Positions 1 to 8,670 of a stretch of DNA of 27,693 nt are shown one piece after another. Location of the stretch: NCBI GenBank assembly GCA_943359415.1, contig CALRHQ010000004.1:1-27693 (forward strand). The letters run 5' to 3'. Under the pieces are notes generated by a model that saw only the letters and a list, made by a program, of their open reading frames with translations, did not search any database and had not been told where the DNA came from. This stretch comes from Candidatus Peribacteria bacterium (GTDB lineage Bacteria > Patescibacteriota > Gracilibacteria > UBA1369 > LOWO2-01-FULL-3). The translations under genes and the position numbers were made by a program. Within the stretch, counting starts at the first letter, position 1; the number at the start of each line of letters is the position of its first letter.

Positions 1-2
1 TG

Positions 3-686
3 AAAGAACGATGGTATAGTTTTTTCCTGGCCTTGACGGTTGGATTGCTAATATTTTTAGGATTCGACTCACTTGCGGAATCATTCGATCTTTTAGAATC
101 TATTCCGAATGCATACAACGGAATTGGAATAATATTAATAGGCTTTACCTTATCAATCCTTATTTTGTCAGCAATAAGCTACAAATCCGAACACCATAAA
201 CAAGTCCAAGGTGAACATTTTCAAGCTTTGCTTTTTGGTTACCTGATTGCACTTGGAATAGGACTACACAATTTAGGTGAAGGTCTAGCCATAGGAAGCG
301 CATACGCAATCGGTGAGATTTCATTGGGAAGCTTACTTGTGATTGGATTTATGATTCACAATGTTACAGAAGGAGTCGCAATAGTTGCACCTGTCACAAG
401 GTTCGTGGGCCAAGTAAGCAATTTTTACCTTCATCTTATCGTAATGGGACTATTGGCCGGAACACCTACAATAATCGGCGCTGTAATTGGTGGTTTTGCT
501 TACTCTCCTGTCGTTGCCGTACTATTTCTACCCATTGGTGCCGGCGCAATTTTTGACGTTTCAGCCGACCTGATGCGTTACATGGCAAAAGGCCGATGGA
601 TGTCTTTATTTACAGTAACAAACGTCATCGGATTCTTAAGCGGACTTTTGATTATGTACCTAACAGGATTTTTAGTTTTAGGGTAA
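3..686 (+). CDS. ZIP-family divalent metal transporter, 5' part outside the window
   Basis: Inner-membrane protein expected to move Zn2+ or similar divalent metals into the cytoplasm. The frame is open to the left edge, so the gene begins upstream; the TTG at 33 is only an internal codon. About 227 residues are visible and most of the chain is hydrophobic helices. The ZIP signature is clear: HNLGEG in one helix (around nt 267-284) and HNVTEG in the next (around nt 357-374), the paired His/Asn/Glu sets that line the metal path in this family. A His-containing loop (SEHHKQ, nt 189-206) precedes them, as is common between TM3 and TM4. The protein ends normally after a last hydrophobic helix with TAA. 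Metal specificity cannot be read from the sequence. The family call is firm. Confidence 0.9.
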   Translation, partial: KERWYSFFLALTVGLLIFLGFDSLAESFDLLESIPNAYNGIGIILIGFTLSILILSAISYKSEHHKQVQGEHFQALLFGYLIALGIGLHNLGEGLAIGSAYAIGEISLGSLLVIGFMIHNVTEGVAIVAPVTRFVGQVSNFYLHLIVMGLLAGTPTIIGAVIGGFAYSPVVAVLFLPIGAGAIFDVSADLMRYMAKGRWMSLFTVTNVIGFLSGLLIMYLTGFLVLG

Positions 687-749
687 TCAAATAATTGTAC
701 AGTAGGCCTATACAGGGTTTCTTTTTGTGATAAAATGACGCCTATTGAA

Positions 750-778
750 TTGCAAACAACAATCTTATAGCCTAATAT
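750..778 (+). promoter_or_regulatory. Predicted sigma70-type promoter of the 655-residue gene
   Basis: -35 TTGCAA (750-755), 17-nt spacer, -10 TAATAT (773-778). Predicted transcription start is near 785, about 20 nt before the TTG start at 805. No Shine-Dalgarno sequence is seen in between. Confidence 0.55.
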
Positions 779-804
779 TCACTTGTAGAAAATAATCAAA
801 CAAC

Positions 805-2772
805 TTGAACTTTAAACATACCTTAAATTTTTCGAACAAGGAAAATCGTCTGTGTTTTAAGAGCGGGAACCAAAACGAAATCAAGTCCTTACCAAAAACT
901 CAGGACACAGAAAAACTCCAAAGACAAATTACATCCGGACTAAAATACGGCGCAGGAGGATACATAACCGGATTAAGCATAAATGACGAAACCGGTCGCA
1001 AAAAAACATATACATTTTCTATCGGTAGAAATGTAAGAATAACCGTTGACCAAAGCCAAGAAAACAAAAATCAATATATTATTTCGGACAACGAAGACGC
1101 AAATAAGCAGATAAAACTTGATTTTTCAAAAACATCAAAAGAATTTGGCGTTTGCTCATGGGAAGAACACGGACAATTTTTGTCCAAATATGATGTAAAA
1201 ATTAAAGATCAAACAATTATAATTGTTAAGGAGCCTATCGCCGCCATGTCAGAAAAGAAAGAGCACACCGACAAGCGCATTCGTCTATCGGAAAAACAGG
1301 CAGAAAAACTTACAGAAAAAAAAGTATGGATAGAAACACGGCATCATTTTCCGGATGGTCGCTTTGAAAGCGGTAAAAAATTAGGAACAAAATTTACAGG
1401 CATAGTAATAGAGCCAAATGGCACGATAAGGGAGGGAGAATGGGAAAACGGAAAGCTTATAAAATTATTGAGCGAACGAGAACCTACGAGAAAAGACATC
1501 GAAAAATTTTTACAGCACATAAGTGAAACCATAGGCATAAAGATAGAACTCTACCCAAACACTAAAGAAAAATACAATTTTAAAACACTCTACGTAAACG
1601 CAAATCTTTTAATCAAAATTTTAACACACACGACATTGGCAAGCGCGGGATACATGCGAGCAAATAAAATAAGCATTATATTGCATCCTTCTGCGCAATT
1701 TTGGCAATACACAAAGGAAGGGCTAGACATGAAAAACAACAGAATGTTTCTAGATCATGACAATCATGACGAAGATGACTTGGTAAAAGAAATAAATGCA
1801 GCAGTAAAAGAACATTCCAAACAATCGCGTGCGCAAGGTAAAATAACGCCTCCCACAACTTCACCTCCTGTCCCATCAGCTCAACCCCAAGAAATTAAAC
1901 AAAAGAAATCGGAAAAATCAAAATGCGTCGAATTTTCAGCAGAAATAAAAGCAAAAATTTTAAGCCAAAAAGACAAGGATAAACTTGGAATAAAAGACGC
2001 CCCAGACAGTATAGGCCCGGAATTAAGAAAAAAAGGAAAATTCCCAAGCCTACAACAAATGGCGAAAATAAGGCAAAATCATGAGTTCTGGGATCCGAAT
2101 AACGCAGGCGTTCCATTGATAGAAATCAACGAATTGGATCTGGAAAAAGTAGTTTTAACATGCGGAACAAAAGAAAATTCTGTTAAATACTTGTTGAAGG
2201 AATTTTTACGAATAGACCCGAAAGATATCGAAGATGCACCACTAGGAACATACTTCATAAAAAAAACACCTGAAGGGAAAAAAGAATATTACAGAAAAAT
2301 AACGCGACTTGGAAAAGAAATAATAGGAAAATTCGGCAAACTTCATCAAGAATTTGAAAACGCAGTAAATAAAGCAAATCCGATTATGAACAGCACTGTG
2401 CGGCTATTTATAGATGAGAACTATCGCTCATACGGAGAAAATATTTATACATATTTCAAAAACCCACCAGAAAAAAGAACTTCTCTACCAAGCTACTTCA
2501 GCATACATACTTCAGGAAAAGCATTAGATTTACAGCCATTCGTAATGATAAACGGAAAAGTCATCCCCACTTTCGAAACAATAAAAACAGAAAAATTTGA
2601 CGAAAATGGAAAAGAAATACTAAGGTTTAAAAAAACAAACATGGAAGACATGTTAAGAGCAGCCATCTCCGAAGAATGGACTAAACACGGAGGAGGAAGA
2701 GGATTTTACACGCCAAAAAGAAACTTCCACATTGATGCTCGCAACAAAAGATCCCAATGGGGAGATTGGTGA
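805..2772 (+). CDS. Orphan 655-residue protein with MORN-like repeats and C-terminal M15/YcbK-like zinc peptidase
   Basis: I do not recognise the whole protein. The C-terminal ~150 residues look like an M15-family metallopeptidase of the YcbK/VanY group, enzymes that cut peptidoglycan stem peptides. SIHTSGKALDL gives H568 and D575 in the SxHxxGxAxD pattern, and NFHIDARNKRSQW gives H642, matching the HxDxGxxRxW ending of the YcbK type; these three would be the zinc ligands. Residues about 180-218 contain MORN-like strands (FPDGRFESGK; NGTIREGEWENGKL). A proline-rich linker lies near 347-362, separating a Lys-rich N-terminal half from the peptidase half. There is no obvious signal peptide or membrane helix, so how it would reach the wall is unclear. 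The TTG start fits the upstream promoter but is uncertain; the next in-frame ATG is about residue 149. It ends in TGA and faces the minus-strand gene that ends at 2784. Confidence 0.7.
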   Translation: MNFKHTLNFSNKENRLCFKSGNQNEIKSLPKTQDTEKLQRQITSGLKYGAGGYITGLSINDETGRKKTYTFSIGRNVRITVDQSQENKNQYIISDNEDANKQIKLDFSKTSKEFGVCSWEEHGQFLSKYDVKIKDQTIIIVKEPIAAMSEKKEHTDKRIRLSEKQAEKLTEKKVWIETRHHFPDGRFESGKKLGTKFTGIVIEPNGTIREGEWENGKLIKLLSEREPTRKDIEKFLQHISETIGIKIELYPNTKEKYNFKTLYVNANLLIKILTHTTLASAGYMRANKISIILHPSAQFWQYTKEGLDMKNNRMFLDHDNHDEDDLVKEINAAVKEHSKQSRAQGKITPPTTSPPVPSAQPQEIKQKKSEKSKCVEFSAEIKAKILSQKDKDKLGIKDAPDSIGPELRKKGKFPSLQQMAKIRQNHEFWDPNNAGVPLIEINELDLEKVVLTCGTKENSVKYLLKEFLRIDPKDIEDAPLGTYFIKKTPEGKKEYYRKITRLGKEIIGKFGKLHQEFENAVNKANPIMNSTVRLFIDENYRSYGENIYTYFKNPPEKRTSLPSYFSIHTSGKALDLQPFVMINGKVIPTFETIKTEKFDENGKEILRFKKTNMEDMLRAAISEEWTKHGGGRGFYTPKRNFHIDARNKRSQWGDW

Positions 2773-2783
2773 AGCATAGACGA

Positions 2784-3533
2784 TTATCTAGCCCTGCTCC
2801 TCATTATTTGAGCTGCCTGATTCATAATCCTAAAAATTTCTTTAATATCCAGCGCAGTTTTTTCAGAGATTCTCTCCAAAATCATTTCTGTTTCAGGAAA
2901 TAAATCCTCCCCATCAACCATTCTTTCTTTATATCCGACTTTTCCGGCGAAACAACTCCCAATAGAACCTACTTCTTTTCTTAAGATTAAAACACTTCCA
3001 TCTTCATCGGGTAGCCTCAAGACAATGCTAGACAAAACTTCACCCACGGAAAAATCCCCTGCGGTCAAGTCATCACAAAAACTTGCATATGTACTCTTAG
3101 GCCCATCGAAATACTGCTCCACACTTAGCCTGTAAACACGTGTCCATGCCGTAAAAATTTGCCCAGAAACCTCCGCCAAAACTTTCGTAGGATTTCCCTC
3201 AACGATCGGCCTCGCCCCAACTTCAACAACTTGCCCTTCTGGGCCACTAACTAAAATAGGTGCATCCTGACAAAGCATCGGATCCATAAAATACCTCTCC
3301 TCTCCGGTAACTCCAAGCACCGCCACGTGTCTCCCCTTGTCAGATCTGGCAACCCGACCATGAATACCTCCCCCTCTCAAAGCCTTTATTAGTCTATCCG
3401 ATTGAACAACACAATCTCCTCCTAGAGACTCCGGAAAAGAAATTCCGCTTGCCCTAAACTCTCCTGTAAAATTATTGAAAGGCACCCTCTCTTGAATCTC
3501 CCTTAAGACCTCCGCCATTCCATCCTTCGACAT
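2784..3533 (-). CDS. NAT/transglutaminase-like cysteine enzyme (papain-type fold), substrate unknown
   Basis: A 249-residue protein from the ATG at 3533. GGDC (C41), GRHVAVLG (H69) and RYFMD (D84) are spaced like the Cys-His-Asp triad of arylamine N-acetyltransferases and bacterial transglutaminase-like enzymes: GG-x-C, a helix, then HV-x-(V/L) on one strand and YxxD on the next, with 15 residues between His and Asp. The C-terminal ~130 residues are not recognised. The ATG at 3569 is unlikely to be the start because it lies inside the tmRNA terminator hairpin and upstream of the predicted transcription start. An ATG at 3518 preceded by AAGGA is the alternative. The gene is GC-richer than mfd and dnaN on the same strand, suggesting separate history. 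Function beyond the fold is not supportable. Confidence 0.6.
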   Translation of the reverse strand: MSKDGMAEVLREIQERVPFNNFTGEFRASGISFPESLGGDCVVQSDRLIKALRGGGIHGRVARSDKGRHVAVLGVTGEERYFMDPMLCQDAPILVSGPEGQVVEVGARPIVEGNPTKVLAEVSGQIFTAWTRVYRLSVEQYFDGPKSTYASFCDDLTAGDFSVGEVLSSIVLRLPDEDGSVLILRKEVGSIGSCFAGKVGYKERMVDGEDLFPETEMILERISEKTALDIKEIFRIMNQAAQIMRSRAR

Positions 3534-3543
3534 ATAAATACAT

Positions 3544-3573
3544 AAAAAATAGACGATATTGTAAAACATCGTC
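3544..3573 (-). terminator. Rho-independent terminator downstream of ssrA
   Basis: On the minus strand, GACGATGTT pairs with AATATCGTC (9 bp including one G-U) around a 4-nt loop (3552-3573), followed by TATTTTTT (3544-3551). It begins 18 nt after the tmRNA CCA end. Confidence 0.75.
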
Positions 3574-3585
3574 GAATAAATGCAA
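3558..3585 (-). promoter_or_regulatory. Possible promoter of the NAT/transglutaminase-like gene, overlapping the ssrA terminator
   Basis: On the minus strand, -35 TTGCAT (3580-3585), 16-nt spacer, -10 TACAAT (3558-3563). The predicted start near 3551 would sit in the terminator T-tract, 18 nt before the ATG at 3533. Confidence 0.4.
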
Positions 3586-3591
3586 GCATTT

Positions 3592-4005
3592 TGGTGGAGA
3601 TGCCGGGAGTCGAACCCGGGTCCAGAAGTGAGGAGACCCTGCGTTTATAATCATATTCTGTTTTGAATTTTTGTCGCTAAAAAAAGAAACAGGCAAAATA
3701 CTTTAGCGCTTAGTTTCAAGGTTTTCGTGCATTAATGCGAAACGCACATGTATGCCTTATCCCTCTTTATTACGCCTTCACGACTTAGAGGAAGTCAGAA
3801 GTGATAGACGACGTTCGAATCAAATCAAACGATTACGCTGCGAAAGCTAGTGAAGGAGAAAATTCTCTTTCAGCAAGTCTCTCAGCAAGTCTTTGTACTG
3901 TGTTAGCAGTTATATTGTGTGGAAGTGCTTAAGGAAGTACCACACCCCTCCCTGATTAAAGCAGACGAAACCTTTAGTCACCCTGTCGAATGCCAATACA
4001 TCCCC
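3592..4005 (-). ncRNA. ssrA: Transfer-messenger RNA (tmRNA)
   Basis: About 414 nt. The 3' end (3592-3594) is an encoded CCA, preceded by CATCTCCA and a T-arm with CCGGG/CCCGG around TTCGACT. The 5' end at 4005 starts GGGGATG, which pairs with CATCTCC as the 7-bp acceptor stem, followed by the GGCATTCGACAGGG block typical of tmRNA. tmRNA with SmpB rescues stalled ribosomes and tags the nascent peptide for proteolysis. The tag frame reads from GCT at 3905-3907 to TAA at 3833-3835: 24 codons, starting ANTVQ, containing RLAE twice in tandem, and ending SPSLAFAA. The bases just before the resume codon (UAACU) resemble the E. coli context. It has its own promoter and terminator. The identification is firm; the exact resume codon is inferred from frame and context. 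Confidence 0.95.
3833..3907 (-). other. tmRNA proteolysis-tag reading frame (24 codons plus TAA)
   Basis: Minus-strand frame inside ssrA. It starts ANTVQRLAERLAER, continues EFSPSLAFAA, then stops. Tags are commonly near 10-15 residues, with longer ones known, so this one is long. A 12-bp tandem repeat (3870-3881 and 3882-3893, 11 of 12 identical) encodes the doubled LAER unit. The hydrophobic small-residue C-terminus fits ClpXP/FtsH-type recognition, although AFAA replaces the usual ALAA. Confidence 0.8.
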
Positions 4006-4021
4006 ACGTTTTTAAAGATCT

Positions 4022-4038
4022 GCTTTGCCACGCAAAGC
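4022..4038 (-). other. Short perfect hairpin in the ssrA leader
   Basis: GCTTTGC and GCAAAGC (7 bp) flank a 3-nt loop between the ssrA promoter and the mature 5' end, downstream of the mfd stop. It has no clean T-tract, so it is either a weak mfd terminator or a processing structure in the precursor. Confidence 0.4.
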
Positions 4039-4044
4039 TCATAA

Positions 4045-4073
4045 ATATAACCATTTTTAGCCTCAAAAGTCAA
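4045..4073 (-). promoter_or_regulatory. Predicted ssrA promoter
   Basis: On the minus strand, -35 TTGACT (4068-4073), 17-nt spacer, -10 TTATAT (4045-4050). The start is predicted near 4038, leaving a leader of about 33 nt to be removed from the 5' end at 4005, presumably by RNase P. Confidence 0.7.
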
Positions 4074-4085
4074 TCACACAAACTT

Positions 4086-7000
4086 TCACCCAATTTCCAC
4101 ATCACTAGCCCTTCCATCACCTATCTTATGCCCATGTTTTGCACTTTTTCCAAGGGTTTTTGCACATTCTTTCAACATACCAAACCAATCTAGTCCCAAA
4201 TCTTTTATATTTATTTTTAGCCTTGTCCCTGAAATCATCCACTTAGAATTAAACTCAAGCAAGCTGATTATGTTCGCAGGTTTCACTTTTTTCGACATAA
4301 TCAAAACGATCTCCTTTTCTTTACTCATAGGCACACTTTCAGCCTTAATATTCAGCAATCCAGCCGCCTTCGCAAAGATCTTAAGTTCGATAATATTAAA
4401 CAAATTTTTAACCTCATCTGTCATCTTTCCGTAATCCTCAATCATATCTTCTTGAACCTCTTTCAAATACTCAACACTGTCAGCAGAAGAAAGTTTTTGA
4501 TAAGCCGAAATCTTGTCTTTTGCATCAGGAATATATTCATCTGGAATATATGCAGGAACCGGTAATTCAACGGTAACATCCGTGATTTCCTCTTCGCCTT
4601 CAGCAATTCTACCAGCCTTTAAATCCTCAACGGCACGATTAAGCATCCTCATAAAATGAGAAACTCCAACCACATTGATAACTCCATGTTGATTAGCTCC
4701 AAGAATGTCTCCAGCTCCACGAATTTCAAGATCTTTCATGGCAATTTGGAATCCACTTCCAAGTTCACTAGCCTCGACAATCGCACGAAGTCTCTTTTTT
4801 GCATCCAACTTAAGCCTCTGTCCTTGATACAAGAAATACGCATAAGCTTGCGCTTTTCCACGTCCAACACGTCCACGCAATTGATACAATTGTGACAAAC
4901 CAAATCTCTCAGCATTGTTCACAATCAAAGTATTCGCATTCGATAAATCGATTCCATTTTCAATAATTGTTGAGCTCACAAGAACGTCAAATTTCCCTTC
5001 TTTAAACGACATAATTCTATCTTCAAGATCACCACTTCCAAGTTTTCCATGAGCAACTCCAAACCTCGCTTCCGGCACAAGCATGCGCAATTTATCAGCT
5101 ACACTGTCTATAGTTTGAACCCTGTTGTGCAAGAAATAAACCTGCCCTCCTCTTTTTACTTCAGCCAAAATAGCCTCTCGAACAAGACTCGGAGAATACT
5201 TCCTAACTTCGGTTATTATGGGTAGTCGACCAAAAGGTGGAGTTGTTATCGTTGTGATGTCACGCAACTTGTTTAAACAAATGTTTAGCGTTCTAGGGAT
5301 AGGTGTAGCTGTCAGTGTAAGTATGTCTACCTCCCTTCGAAGTTCTTTAAATTTTTCTTTTTGTTTCACTCCAAATCTTTGTTCCTCATCAACAATCACA
5401 AGGCCAAGATCTTTAAATTTCACGTCAGTTTGTAAAAGCCTATGAGTTCCAACAACCAAATCAACCTCTCCTTTTGCAAGCCTCTCAAGAGTCTCTTTTT
5501 GCTCTTTAGCTCCACGAAAACGACTCAACATCTCAACTCGAATATGAAACGGCTCCATCCTTTTTACACAAGATTTATAATGCTGATCCGCCAAAATCGT
5601 GATAGGCGAAATAAACGCAACTTGCTTCTTGTTTTGAATCGCTTTAAAGGCAGCCCTCATAGCAACTTCGGTCTTTCCAAACCCAACATCTCCACACACA
5701 AGCCTATCCATCGGAGTATCTCTTTCCATATCAGCCTTAGTGTCATTTATGGCTTTTATCTGGCCAGGAGTCTCTTCGTATGGAAAAGTTTCTTCAAATT
5801 TTTCTTGTAAATCAATATCCTTACTAAATGCGAAACCTCGCGCAGCCCTTCTCTCTGCGTAAAGTTTAAGTAATTCTTTGGCGATTTTTTGAGTTTCTTT
5901 TCTTACTTTACTCGTAATAGTGTTCCATTCCGCACTCCCAAGACGGGTAAGTTTTGGCATAGACTCCTCAGATCCAATATATTTACTAACCTTATCCGCC
6001 TGATCAATAGGAACAAACAATTTGTCGTTTTCCGCATACCCAAGCTTCATGTACTCCTTCGTAATTCCATCCACAGTCTTCTGATCAAGTCCCATAAATT
6101 TCGCAATCCCATGGTCAGAATGAACAACAAAATCTCCAGCCTTAAGGCTTGTCAAGAAATCATCGAAAATATTTCTAGAAGTGTTTCTGGCTTTCCTCTC
6201 GTCTTTTACAAAAGACACATCTCCATCGTTTATTAAAATTATCCTTGGTTTTGGCGCCTGAAAAGACACAGGGAAAACGTCATCTTTTTCAACATTTATA
6301 AGGAAAACAGATCTTCCTTTTTTATTATCATTATTTATTCCAACAACAAAAGGCACGCCTTGATCAGTAAACAAACCTCTAACATCATTTATATTTTTCG
6401 TGAAAAACAAAATCTTCCAATTATTGGCTATCTTGTCACGAATATCGTTAGCCAAATCGTACGCACTTCTGTATTTTAAAACAGATAAAAAGTGTAAATG
6501 AGCATGGTTTGTTTCATCTTCATTAAAAGACGAAAACGAAACGGTTTTACACGACTCTGTAGCCTTATCCAAGAATTCATTCCACACCTCGTAATAATCA
6601 TCAACAACGTCAATTTCATCATCAACTATTAAATCTTTTTTACCAAAAAGATTTGTAATATCAGAAGTCTCACTATCACACTCTATCGGAAAAATATCCG
6701 CACAGGTTAGCCTTTTAAACGGCATTGAGTAATCTATGTTTTCAACAAGAGCTACGTCACCAACAACGTCAAAATCAAACTCAACTCTTAAAACGTTTTC
6801 ACTATTGATTGGCCAAACAAGTAAACTGTCTCCAACGCGATAGTACTCACCTTTTTTAAGAACTTGATCGTCAGTAACTTCGTAACCAATACTAACAAGA
6901 TTTTCTATCAAAGAAACAAGGTTAACTTTTTCACCTTTTTTTACAGAGATTTTAAAGTAATCTAACCTTTTTATATCTGGAAAATTTTGCAAAATAGAAA

Positions 7001-7382
7001 GAAAATCTACAACAAAAACTGCATTTTTATGGGTAAAAACTCTTGAAACAAACTCTGTAACGGAAATTTTTTTATCTCTTTCAAAAGCGCTGGCCGTAGA
7101 AAAAGACATTCTCTCCTCATCTCCACGTTTTTTATATACAAAAACATCCCTATCGCTCCACATTTCGACAGCCATTTTTACAACATATTGATCACCAGGA
7201 TCGTTCACAATCCAAAGACTGTTTTCTATACCAATTTTACCGTCTCCATAAATTCGACCAAGAAGCATGGCTTTAGAAGAACTGTTTCCAGCTCCGGAAA
7301 AACTAACATTACTGGATCTCGAAAAAAGATCCGTCGATTCTTTAAGCTCCTCTTCGGAAAAAAAGGAGATGATATTTTTCAT
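4086..7382 (-). CDS. mfd: Transcription-repair coupling factor
   Basis: A 1098-residue cytoplasmic ATPase that removes stalled RNA polymerase at DNA lesions and recruits UvrA; E. coli Mfd is 1148 residues. Domain order is normal: a divergent N-terminal UvrB-homology part (about 1-350), the CarD-like RNA polymerase interaction domain beginning at LKAGDFVVHSDHG (about 410-475), the RecG-like motor with Walker A GDVGFGKTE (K570), DEEQ (665-668) and the TATPIPRT motif, the second motor lobe with QLRGRVGR, and the TRCF C-terminal domain. The N-terminal region keeps little recognisable motif, as expected because it has lost ATPase function in the family. The ATG lies 8 nt after the dnaN stop, so dnaN and mfd are probably one transcript. 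It ends in TGA. The call is firm. Confidence 0.97.
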   Translation of the reverse strand: MKNIISFFSEEELKESTDLFSRSSNVSFSGAGNSSSKAMLLGRIYGDGKIGIENSLWIVNDPGDQYVVKMAVEMWSDRDVFVYKKRGDEERMSFSTASAFERDKKISVTEFVSRVFTHKNAVFVVDFLSILQNFPDIKRLDYFKISVKKGEKVNLVSLIENLVSIGYEVTDDQVLKKGEYYRVGDSLLVWPINSENVLRVEFDFDVVGDVALVENIDYSMPFKRLTCADIFPIECDSETSDITNLFGKKDLIVDDEIDVVDDYYEVWNEFLDKATESCKTVSFSSFNEDETNHAHLHFLSVLKYRSAYDLANDIRDKIANNWKILFFTKNINDVRGLFTDQGVPFVVGINNDNKKGRSVFLINVEKDDVFPVSFQAPKPRIILINDGDVSFVKDERKARNTSRNIFDDFLTSLKAGDFVVHSDHGIAKFMGLDQKTVDGITKEYMKLGYAENDKLFVPIDQADKVSKYIGSEESMPKLTRLGSAEWNTITSKVRKETQKIAKELLKLYAERRAARGFAFSKDIDLQEKFEETFPYEETPGQIKAINDTKADMERDTPMDRLVCGDVGFGKTEVAMRAAFKAIQNKKQVAFISPITILADQHYKSCVKRMEPFHIRVEMLSRFRGAKEQKETLERLAKGEVDLVVGTHRLLQTDVKFKDLGLVIVDEEQRFGVKQKEKFKELRREVDILTLTATPIPRTLNICLNKLRDITTITTPPFGRLPIITEVRKYSPSLVREAILAEVKRGGQVYFLHNRVQTIDSVADKLRMLVPEARFGVAHGKLGSGDLEDRIMSFKEGKFDVLVSSTIIENGIDLSNANTLIVNNAERFGLSQLYQLRGRVGRGKAQAYAYFLYQGQRLKLDAKKRLRAIVEASELGSGFQIAMKDLEIRGAGDILGANQHGVINVVGVSHFMRMLNRAVEDLKAGRIAEGEEEITDVTVELPVPAYIPDEYIPDAKDKISAYQKLSSADSVEYLKEVQEDMIEDYGKMTDEVKNLFNIIELKIFAKAAGLLNIKAESVPMSKEKEIVLIMSKKVKPANIISLLEFNSKWMISGTRLKINIKDLGLDWFGMLKECAKTLGKSAKHGHKIGDGRASDVEIG

Positions 7383-7390
7383 GTAAAGAT

Positions 7391-8509
7391 CTAAACCTTA
7401 AGTGGCATTATAATGTAAACATAATCGCTTCCTTTAGCTGGTTTTATAACAGCAGGAGAAACCTTATCGTTCACAGAGAATATAATCTTATCTTCCCCTA
7501 TGTATGTCAAAACATCAAGTAAATATTGAGCGTTAAGTGAAATCTTGTTGTTTTCACCTTCGATTTTAACAACAACTTCTGCTTTTTCTTCACCAACTTT
7601 AGTCTCCTCTGAAGAAATAGTAAGTTTACCATCATTTGTTGCGGAAAGCTTAATACTGTTATTATTTTCTCTGGCAAATAAACTAACCCTTTTAAGCACA
7701 AGAGAAAGATCTTCGACTGATATTTCAAGTTTTGTCTTATTCTCTTTTGGAATGATTTTTTCATAATCAGGAAATTTCCCTTCTATAAGCCTTGAAATTA
7801 ACTCAGTATCACCAATTGAAAATAAAATTTGATTTTTAGAAACATTAATTTTAACCTCTTCGTCTCCAGATTTACTTATAATTTTTGACAACTCCATCAT
7901 TGTTCTTGCTGGAACAATACATGAAATGTTTTCGCTGGATTTCTTATCAACCTCTATCGTTTTTTCAGCTAACCTATAACTATCTGTAGCTACAAATTTG
8001 ACTTCAGCTCCTTTTGAGTATAAATAAACACCAGATAAAACTGGTCTTGATGTGTTTAAAGATGCTGCAAAAACAGTTTCTGTTATAGCTTCGTGAAGTT
8101 TAGAGTTTTTAAGTGAAAATTCTTGTTCTTTCTCTATTTTTGGAATTAAAGGAAATTCATCAGATGAAATACATTTTATTTTAGTAAAAGAAGATGTTGA
8201 GTTTACGGCTAGATTAAGACCATCAACAACACTAAGCTCAACTTTTTCATCAGATAAAAATGACACATAACTCGTTATTAGTTTAGCTGGAACAGTTATA
8301 GAACCTTCGCTTCTTACGTCTGCGGTAATTGAACAACTGATAGCTATTTCAAGATTTGTAGCGGAAAAATAAAGTTTCTTACCTTCAGCTTTTAATAAAA
8401 TATTATTTAAAACAGGCAATGTGTTGTTTGGACTTATTGCTTTATTAACAATATTAAGAGCTCCATCTAAATCTCTCTGTGAACAAAAGAGTTTCATATA
8501 TTTAAACAT
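7391..8509 (-). CDS. dnaN: DNA polymerase III beta subunit (sliding clamp)
   Basis: A 372-residue protein that dimerises into a ring around DNA and tethers the replicative polymerase. It shows the repeated clamp-domain architecture: PNNTLPVLNNILL near the N-terminus, SRPVLSGVYL in the middle, FPDYEKIIP, and the C-terminal VYIIMPLKV closely matching the clamp consensus end (Y-x-x-MP-x-R-L). The ATG at 8509 and one at 8497 (MKLFCSQ) are both possible; the 8509 codon follows a weak AGG. No dnaA is visible beside it; instead it is divergent from rny across a 300-bp repeat-bearing gap, and mfd follows it. Confidence 0.96.
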   Translation of the reverse strand: MFKYMKLFCSQRDLDGALNIVNKAISPNNTLPVLNNILLKAEGKKLYFSATNLEIAISCSITADVRSEGSITVPAKLITSYVSFLSDEKVELSVVDGLNLAVNSTSSFTKIKCISSDEFPLIPKIEKEQEFSLKNSKLHEAITETVFAASLNTSRPVLSGVYLYSKGAEVKFVATDSYRLAEKTIEVDKKSSENISCIVPARTMMELSKIISKSGDEEVKINVSKNQILFSIGDTELISRLIEGKFPDYEKIIPKENKTKLEISVEDLSLVLKRVSLFARENNNSIKLSATNDGKLTISSEETKVGEEKAEVVVKIEGENNKISLNAQYLLDVLTYIGEDKIIFSVNDKVSPAVIKPAKGSDYVYIIMPLKV

Positions 8510-8544
8510 TTACCTGATACAAAAGTTTTAAAAACTTCGTCTGC

Positions 8545-8572
8545 ATTATATAAGAATCTTTATAATAAACAA
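8545..8572 (-). promoter_or_regulatory. Predicted dnaN-mfd promoter
   Basis: On the minus strand, -35 TTGTTT (8567-8572), 16-nt spacer, -10 TATAAT (8545-8550). The start is predicted about 8538, some 30 nt upstream of the dnaN ATG. Confidence 0.6.
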
Positions 8573-8670
8573 TATATATATTAAATAGTAATAGTAGTGA
8601 CTACCCAAAACTTAAAAACTGTTGTAAATAAGACAAAGAAGATAAACGTCTTATTTTAAACAAAAAACTA

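Noticed and set aside
3570..3696. Start at 3569 or a coding frame through the tmRNA 3' end
   Set aside because: The 3569 ATG is inside the ssrA terminator hairpin, and the frame covers a structured RNA gene.
3990..4193. Plus-strand reading frame of 67 codons
   Set aside because: It overlaps the tmRNA 5' end and the end of mfd on the other strand and shows no family features.
5218..6236. Several plus-strand frames of 75-122 codons inside mfd
   Set aside because: They are antisense shadows of a clearly conserved gene, with low-complexity Ser/Asn/Phe-rich translations.
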